Assembly (NCBI RefSeq): GCF_900129425.1
Contig: NZ_LT670817.1
Span: 9,028,037 to 9,092,036 of the forward strand
Direction: 5' to 3'
DNA length: 64,000 nt
DNA from: Bradyrhizobium erythrophlei
GTDB taxonomy: Bacteria > Pseudomonadota > Alphaproteobacteria > Rhizobiales > Xanthobacteraceae
Every line of letters starts with the position of its first letter. Position 1 is the stretch's first letter. The notes under the pieces are model-generated. The model worked only from the letters and a program-made list of their open reading frames with translations. It did not search any database and was not told the origin of the DNA. The position numbers were made by a program, and so were the translations under genes. Shown one piece after another: positions 59,201 to 64,000 of the stretch.

Positions 59201-61474
59201 TCAGATTTGGCCGTGGAAAGTACGGCTGATCACATCCCTCTGCTGCTCCGGTGTCAGGCGAACGAAGTTGACGGCGTAGCCCGACACACGGATCGTGAGC
59301 TGCGGGTATTTGTCGGGATTCTTTATTGCGTCCTCGAGCGTCTCCCTGTCGATCACGTTCAGATTCATGTGGAAGCCGCCCCGCTCGAAATAGACGTCGA
59401 AAGCCTTGACGGCCTCATCCAGAAGCTCGCCTTCGGACAAATGCGCCTTTTGAGGAGCGATCGAGACGGTGTAGCTGATGCCGTCCTGTGCGTCCTTGTA
59501 AGGAAGCTTTGCGACGGACAGGCAAGAGGCGAGCCAGCCGTGGCTGTCCCGGCCGTGCATCGGATTTGCGCCTGGCCCGAACGGCTCGCCTTTCCGGCGG
59601 CCGTCGGGAGTATTTCCCGTAGCCTTGCCGTACACCACGTTCGAAGTGATGGTGAGTACGCTTTGGGTGTGCGTCGCGTTGCGGTAGGTCGGGTGTTTTC
59701 GTATCTTTCCCATGAAGCTTGTGACGATGTCCGACGCGATTCGATCGACGCGGTCGTCGTTGTTGCCGAATTGCGGCGTCGCCTTGTTCCCTTCGTTCTG
59801 ATAGTCGACCACCAACCCGGTCGTCGCATCGCGGGTGGCACGAATCTTTCCGTACTTGATCGCACTCAGGCTGTCGGACACCACCGAAAGGCCGGCGATT
59901 CCGAACGCCATCGTTCGCAGGATGTCGCGATCGTGAAGCGCCATCTCCAGACGTTCGTAGAAGTATTTGTCGTGCATGTAGTGGATGCAGTTCATCGCAT
60001 GCACGTACGTGCGCGCCAGCCACTCCATTGTTGTGTCGAACTTGGCCATCACGTCATCGTAGTCAAGGAAGTCGCCCATGACCGGCAGCGTCTGGGGGGC
60101 GACTTGCTCGCCTGATATTTCGTCGCGGCCACCATTGATCGCGTAGAGCAGCGCCTTTGCGAGGTTGACGCGGGCGCCGAAGAATTGCATCTGCTTGCCG
60201 AGACGCATTGCCGAGACACAGCAGGCGATGCCGTAATCGTCCCCCCAGAACGGGCGCATCAGATCGTCGTTCTCGTACTGAAGGGCGGACGTGTCGCGGC
60301 TGACCTTGACGCAGTAGCGCTTGAATGCCGCCGGCATGTGGCTCGACCAGAGAACTGTGATGTTCGGTTCGGGCGCCGGACCGAGGTTGTATAAGGTGTG
60401 CAGCATGCGGTAGCTGCTCTTGGTCACCAGGGCGCATCCATCCAGATCCATGCCACCGACGCATTCGGTCGCCCAATAGGGATCGCCGCTGAACAGCGCG
60501 TCATAATCAGGCGTGCGCAGGAACCGGACGATCCGAAGCTTCTGCACCAATTGATCCCAAAGCTCCTGCGCCTGCGCTTCGTCCAGAGCACCGTTCTTCA
60601 GGTCGCGCTCAGTATAGATATCCAGGAAGCTCGAGATGCGTCCGATGGACATCGCCGCCCCATTGGCTTCCTTGATTGCGCCTAGATAGGCGAAATAAGT
60701 CCACTGAAAGGCTTCCTGCGCATTCGCGGCGGGCTTCGATATGTCGCAGCCGTAGAGCTTCGCCATCGAGGCCAGGTCCTTGAGAGCGCGCATCTGCTCG
60801 GACAGCTCCTCGCGCGACCGAATGATTTCGTCGGTCGGCCACATGTCGTCGATCTGTTCCCGCTCGGTACGCTTGGCCTCGAGGAGCCGGTCGATCCCAT
60901 AGAGAGCCACGCGCCTATAATCGCCGATGATCCGCCCGCGCCCGTAGGAGTCTGGAAGGCCGGTAATGATCCCTGATCTTCGGCAGTTCATGATCTCCGG
61001 CGTGTAGGCGTCGAATACGCCGTCGTTGTGCGACTTTCGATATTTCGTGAAAGCCTCATGAACGCGCGGATCGGGATCGAAGCCCGCGGCCTTGAGGCCC
61101 GTCTCGACCATCCGGAGCCCGCCGAAGGGAAAGATCGCCCGCTTGAAGGGCTGGTCCGTCTGCAGACCCACGATCACTTCGTTCTCGCGATCGATATAGC
61201 CGGGCTTGTGCGCCAGCAACGTCGAGGGATTTTGAGCATCGACGGCAAGCACTCCCTTCTTCCGCTCGTCCGCGAAGTAGGGCTGCAGTTTCGCCCAAAC
61301 GGCCATCGTGCGCTGCGATGGTCCTGTCAGAAAGTCCTCGTTTCCCGTGTAAGGTGTGACGTTCCGGACGATGAAATCGCGAACATTGATGGAAGTGGTC
61401 CATTCCCCGGGCCGAAAGGCGTTCCAGCAATCGCCGGCGTCGGCTTGCTTCCGCAGAGCTGCACTTGCCTTCAT
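59201..61474 (-). CDS. pflB: Formate C-acetyltransferase (pyruvate formate-lyase)
   Basis: A 757-residue glycyl-radical enzyme converting pyruvate and CoA to acetyl-CoA and formate. The start at 61474 has a GGGAG site; upstream codons are unneeded. Catalytic marks are complete: adjacent Cys418-Cys419 in DDYGIACCVSAMRLG (same numbers as the E. coli enzyme) and the radical Gly732 in IRVSGYAVNFVRLT. Near-collinearity with E. coli PflB (760 residues) shows a true PFL rather than a diol dehydratase or choline lyase. It leads an operon with pflA and exporters, and a FixK-type box lies 115 bases upstream. Confidence 0.97.
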   Translation of the reverse strand: MKASAALRKQADAGDCWNAFRPGEWTTSINVRDFIVRNVTPYTGNEDFLTGPSQRTMAVWAKLQPYFADERKKGVLAVDAQNPSTLLAHKPGYIDRENEVIVGLQTDQPFKRAIFPFGGLRMVETGLKAAGFDPDPRVHEAFTKYRKSHNDGVFDAYTPEIMNCRRSGIITGLPDSYGRGRIIGDYRRVALYGIDRLLEAKRTEREQIDDMWPTDEIIRSREELSEQMRALKDLASMAKLYGCDISKPAANAQEAFQWTYFAYLGAIKEANGAAMSIGRISSFLDIYTERDLKNGALDEAQAQELWDQLVQKLRIVRFLRTPDYDALFSGDPYWATECVGGMDLDGCALVTKSSYRMLHTLYNLGPAPEPNITVLWSSHMPAAFKRYCVKVSRDTSALQYENDDLMRPFWGDDYGIACCVSAMRLGKQMQFFGARVNLAKALLYAINGGRDEISGEQVAPQTLPVMGDFLDYDDVMAKFDTTMEWLARTYVHAMNCIHYMHDKYFYERLEMALHDRDILRTMAFGIAGLSVVSDSLSAIKYGKIRATRDATTGLVVDYQNEGNKATPQFGNNDDRVDRIASDIVTSFMGKIRKHPTYRNATHTQSVLTITSNVVYGKATGNTPDGRRKGEPFGPGANPMHGRDSHGWLASCLSVAKLPYKDAQDGISYTVSIAPQKAHLSEGELLDEAVKAFDVYFERGGFHMNLNVIDRETLEDAIKNPDKYPQLTIRVSGYAVNFVRLTPEQQRDVISRTFHGQI

Positions 61475-61589
61475 GGTAGCTCTCCCAGTTGTATTCAATG
61501 GTTGCTTCGACGCGCCGGCGATTGATCCAGAACCGCCGCAATTCGTGCGTGAGACGGGCCCGAGCATTGTACCCCTGGCTGTCCGGTGT

Positions 61590-61603
61590 TTGATCTATGT
61601 CAA
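61590..61603 (-). promoter_or_regulatory. FixK/FNR-type box (TTGACATAGATCAA on minus strand)
   Basis: TTGATCTATGTCAA on the plus strand. It lies 115 bases upstream of pflB and in the divergent region shared with the phosphate acyltransferase gene. Confidence 0.75.
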
Positions 61604-61756
61604 GCCAAAGAGACGGCACCTCAGCCCAACATCTCCCAAGCTAGGCCGCCCCAAACGATAGAAGCTTCGGATACGCATTGCATTTCAATGAAGCCGGACC
61701 GTCGATGTCGTTTGGGCGTCAGGCCGAAATTTGTGAAGACAGGATGAGCCGAACCA

Positions 61757-61770
61757 TTGACCTAGATCAA
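61757..61770 (+). promoter_or_regulatory. FixK/FNR-type box (TTGACCTAGATCAA)
   Basis: TTGAC-N4-ATCAA located 50 bases before the phosphate acyltransferase start, the same spacing class as the boxes before DUF3141 and the 65-residue gene. Confidence 0.82.
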
Positions 61771-61820
61771 AAACTCCTTGGTGAACGGCGCGCGTGATCC
61801 AAAGGACCGGGAGCGACACC

Positions 61821-62792
61821 ATGACCGTCATGCCAGCCGATCCAGTCGAGACGCACTCAGCCAGCAAATATGACCGTCTGATCGCAGCGGCCCAAGCGGT
61901 GCCACCGGTGCCGACCATTGTCGTGCACCCTTGTGACGAAACCTCATTGCGCGGCGTCGTCGACAGTGCGGCGGCCGGTATCATCCGGCCGGTGCTGGTT
62001 GGACCCGAACAGAAAATCAGGGATACGGCCAGCAAATTCAGCCTCGACATCTCCGGATTCGAGATCGCCGATGCGGCGCATAGCGAGGATGCGGCGGCGA
62101 AGGGCGTGGAGCTCGTTCACGCTGCCAAGGGCGAAATGCTCATGAAGGGCAGCCTTCACACCGATGAACTGATGCGGAGTGTCACAGCGAAGGTGGGCGG
62201 CTTGCGCACCGACCGGCGGATCAGCCATGTGTTCGTGATGGACGTGCCCGCCTATGCCGAGACCCTGTTTGTAACGGATGCAGCCATCAACATCTTTCCC
62301 GATCTCGATGCCAAGCGGGACATTATCCAGAACGCCATCGATCTTTATACGCAAGCCGGCTTCGGCAAATCGCCGCGGGTGGCGATCCTGTCGGCGGTCG
62401 AAACCGTTACCTCCAAGATTCCATCCACGATCGAGGCGGCTGCGCTCTGCAAGATGGCGGATCGCGGGCAGATCACTGGCGGCTTGCTCGACGGACCGCT
62501 TGCTTTCGACAATGCGATCGACGTGGAAGCAGCACGGATCAAGGGAATCAAGTCCGAGGTCGCCGGGCGGGCGCAGATCCTGCTCGTTCCCGACCTCGAA
62601 TCCGGCAATATGCTGGCCAAAAATCTGGCCTACTTCGCCAAGGCGGATAGTGCCGGCATCGTGCTCGGCGCCCGGGTGCCGGTTGTTCTGACGTCGCGTG
62701 CGGACTCGGCGCGGGCGCGAATGGCTTCCTGCGCGGTGGCCGCGCTCTATGCGCATGCAAGGCGCCAACATGCTCCAACAGTTGCCGCGTGA
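61821..62792 (+). CDS. Phosphate acetyl/butyryltransferase
   Basis: A 323-residue enzyme starting MTVMPADPVETHSASKYDRL after GGGAGCG. It is the short, single-domain PTA_PTB type: TIVVHPCDETSLRGVVDSAA, AAKGVELVHAAKGEMLMKGS, LRTDRRISHVFVMDVPAYAE, LSAVETVTSKIPSTIEAAAL, and AKNLAYFAKADSAGIVLGAR. It should convert acetyl-CoA (or another acyl-CoA) and phosphate to the acyl phosphate for the kinase just downstream. Length and motifs lie closer to the butyryltransferase-like branch than to E. coli Pta, so chain-length preference is open. Confidence 0.92.
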   Translation: MTVMPADPVETHSASKYDRLIAAAQAVPPVPTIVVHPCDETSLRGVVDSAAAGIIRPVLVGPEQKIRDTASKFSLDISGFEIADAAHSEDAAAKGVELVHAAKGEMLMKGSLHTDELMRSVTAKVGGLRTDRRISHVFVMDVPAYAETLFVTDAAINIFPDLDAKRDIIQNAIDLYTQAGFGKSPRVAILSAVETVTSKIPSTIEAAALCKMADRGQITGGLLDGPLAFDNAIDVEAARIKGIKSEVAGRAQILLVPDLESGNMLAKNLAYFAKADSAGIVLGARVPVVLTSRADSARARMASCAVAALYAHARRQHAPTVAA

Positions 62793-62797
62793 ACGCC

Positions 62798-64000
62798 ATG
62801 GACACGATCCTCGTCGTCAATGCAGGTTCCTCAAGCGTCAAGTTCCAGATCTTTTCGGTCGAGGGAGAGGGGCAGGTCCGGCGGCAGATCAAGGGCCAGA
62901 TGGATGGCATTGGCAGTCGTCCACGACTGCGGGCGATCGGTGCAGACGGCGATCCGCTGGCCGACCGCGCCTATCCGATCGAAGCGATCCCGGACGTTCC
63001 GGCCGCGATGAGTATTGCAGGCGAATGGCTGCGAAACGAGATTCGCATCAACCCGATGGCTGTCGGTCATCGCGTCGTACATGGCGGATCCGACTATGAC
63101 CGGCCGGTGCTGATCGACCATGGCGTGGTAGCCCGGCTGGAGCGTTTCATTGCGCTTGCTCCGCTGCATCAGCCGCATAATTTGGCGCCAATCCGCTCGC
63201 TTCTGACTAATTATCCAACCCTTCCGCAGGTAGCCTGCTTCGACACCGCGTTTCACCGCACGCATGACGCCGTCGCGGACTACTATGCAATCCCGCACCA
63301 GCTTCATGCCGAGGGTATACGCCGTTACGGATTTCATGGTCTGTCATACGAATATGTAGCAAAAACCCTGCCCCAAATTGCGCCCGAGATCGCCAAGGGC
63401 CGGGTGATCGTCGCGCATCTCGGTAGCGGCGCCTCCATGTGCGCGCTGAAGAAGGGACACAGCGCCGAGAGCACCATGGGGTTCACCGCCCTCGACGGCC
63501 TTGCGATGGGAACGCGCCCAGGGCAAATCGACCCCGGCGTCGTGCTGTATCTGATCTCGGAAAAGGGGATGTCGGCGTCCAACGTCCAGAGTTTCCTCTA
63601 CCGCGACTGTGGATTGAAGGGACTCTCAGGCATCAGCAACGATATGCGCGAACTGGAGGCGAGCGAAGATCCCAAGGCGAAGCTGGCGATCGAGTATTTC
63701 GTCTATCGCATCGGCCTCAACGCCGGCATGCTTGCGGCCGCGTTGCAGGGGCTCGACGCTTTCGTCTTTACAGCCGGTATCGGCGAAAACTCGGTACGTA
63801 TCCGGGCGCGGATCGCCGATCAGCTGGCTTGGCTTGGTGTGACGCTCGACCCAGCCGAGAATTCCCGTCACGCGCGACTGATATCCCGCTCAGACAGCCG
63901 CATTCCGGTCTACGTCGTGCCGACCGACGAGGAGCAGATGATCGCGCGGCATACATTATCGCTGCTGTTGAACCGGCCGTCGTTCAACCCAGGCCATAAG
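62798..64000 (+). CDS. ackA: Acetate kinase, nearly complete at the right edge
   Basis: At least 401 residues, running off the window; most acetate kinases are about 395-400, so only the last residues are missing. ASKHA-fold motifs: ILVVNAGSSSVKFQIFSVEG (phosphate 1), GHRVVHGGSDY, ACFDTAFHRTHDAVADYYAI, RRYGFHGLSYEYVAKTLPQI, VAHLGSGASMCALKKGHSAE, STMGFTALDGLAMGTRPGQI and FTAGIGENSVRIRARIADQL. It makes ATP from acetyl phosphate. It starts six bases after the acyltransferase stop, so the two genes are one operon; a GTG nine bases earlier is an alternative start. Confidence 0.95.
   Translation, partial: MDTILVVNAGSSSVKFQIFSVEGEGQVRRQIKGQMDGIGSRPRLRAIGADGDPLADRAYPIEAIPDVPAAMSIAGEWLRNEIRINPMAVGHRVVHGGSDYDRPVLIDHGVVARLERFIALAPLHQPHNLAPIRSLLTNYPTLPQVACFDTAFHRTHDAVADYYAIPHQLHAEGIRRYGFHGLSYEYVAKTLPQIAPEIAKGRVIVAHLGSGASMCALKKGHSAESTMGFTALDGLAMGTRPGQIDPGVVLYLISEKGMSASNVQSFLYRDCGLKGLSGISNDMRELEASEDPKAKLAIEYFVYRIGLNAGMLAAALQGLDAFVFTAGIGENSVRIRARIADQLAWLGVTLDPAENSRHARLISRSDSRIPVYVVPTDEEQMIARHTLSLLLNRPSFNPGHK

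Overview
The window is high-GC alphaproteobacterial DNA, most likely from Bradyrhizobium or a close relative in the Nitrobacteraceae. The evidence is the gene content (homogentisate pathway, otsBA, form II CO-dehydrogenase-like genes, Crp/Fnr and Lrp regulators, DUF2783 and DUF3175 proteins) together with many palindromic intergenic repeats of kinds familiar from that group. Taxonomy is inferred from family recognition only.

Layout. 0-9.2 kb is a repeat-rich, mosaic stretch: a secreted nuclease-like protein, an intact IS481-type element, an unrecognised 578-residue protein, a caspase-fold protein lacking its catalytic dyad, an orphan RND adaptor, and a small lower-GC pair made of a DarT-like (DUF4433-like) ADP-ribosyltransferase candidate and a truncated P-loop kinase. 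A solo end of the same IS lies at 9.0 kb. 9.2-20.5 kb carries envelope genes (AsmA, an RND pump with its adaptor, OmpA), a Crp-type regulator, a second catalytically dead caspase-like protein with TPRs, and an MBL lactonase/RidA pair. 20.6-29.3 kb is an aromatic (tyrosine/homogentisate) catabolic region: MarR regulator, FAD hydroxylase, DUF2783, MBL protein, hmgA, fahA, an Lrp regulator and hppD. 29.4-34.6 kb holds a class III CoA-transferase and a molybdenum hydroxylase (form II CoxMLS type). 35-42 kb has a chemoreceptor, a histone-like protein, an MFS transporter, trehalose synthesis (otsB, otsA) and tRNA-Ser(GGA).

From about 42.2 kb the character changes. A degenerate tRNA-Arg-like sequence is followed by small unknown genes, Ada, a broken nucleotidyltransferase, SnoaL and LysM proteins. 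From 48.4 kb comes what looks like one anaerobic regulon: a Ca2+/H+ exchanger, GNAT, AI-2E-type permease, DUF3141 hydrolase, a 65-residue protein, an extended FabI-like reductase, an FNT formate channel, an AAE-type exporter, pflA, pflB, a phosphate acyltransferase and ackA. Six good FixK/FNR palindromes (TTGA-N6-TCAA class) lie in the intergenic regions there, three of them at a near-identical distance (47-53 bp) from a start codon. Together the genes would convert pyruvate to acetyl-CoA and formate, make ATP through acetyl phosphate, and export formate and organic acids under oxygen limitation.

The strongest candidate for something undescribed is the ADP-ribosyltransferase/kinase pair at 7.0-8.0 kb. 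The two pseudo-caspases, the DUF3141 enzyme with a PHA-synthase-like Cys nucleophile, and the anaerobic regulon also deserve attention.
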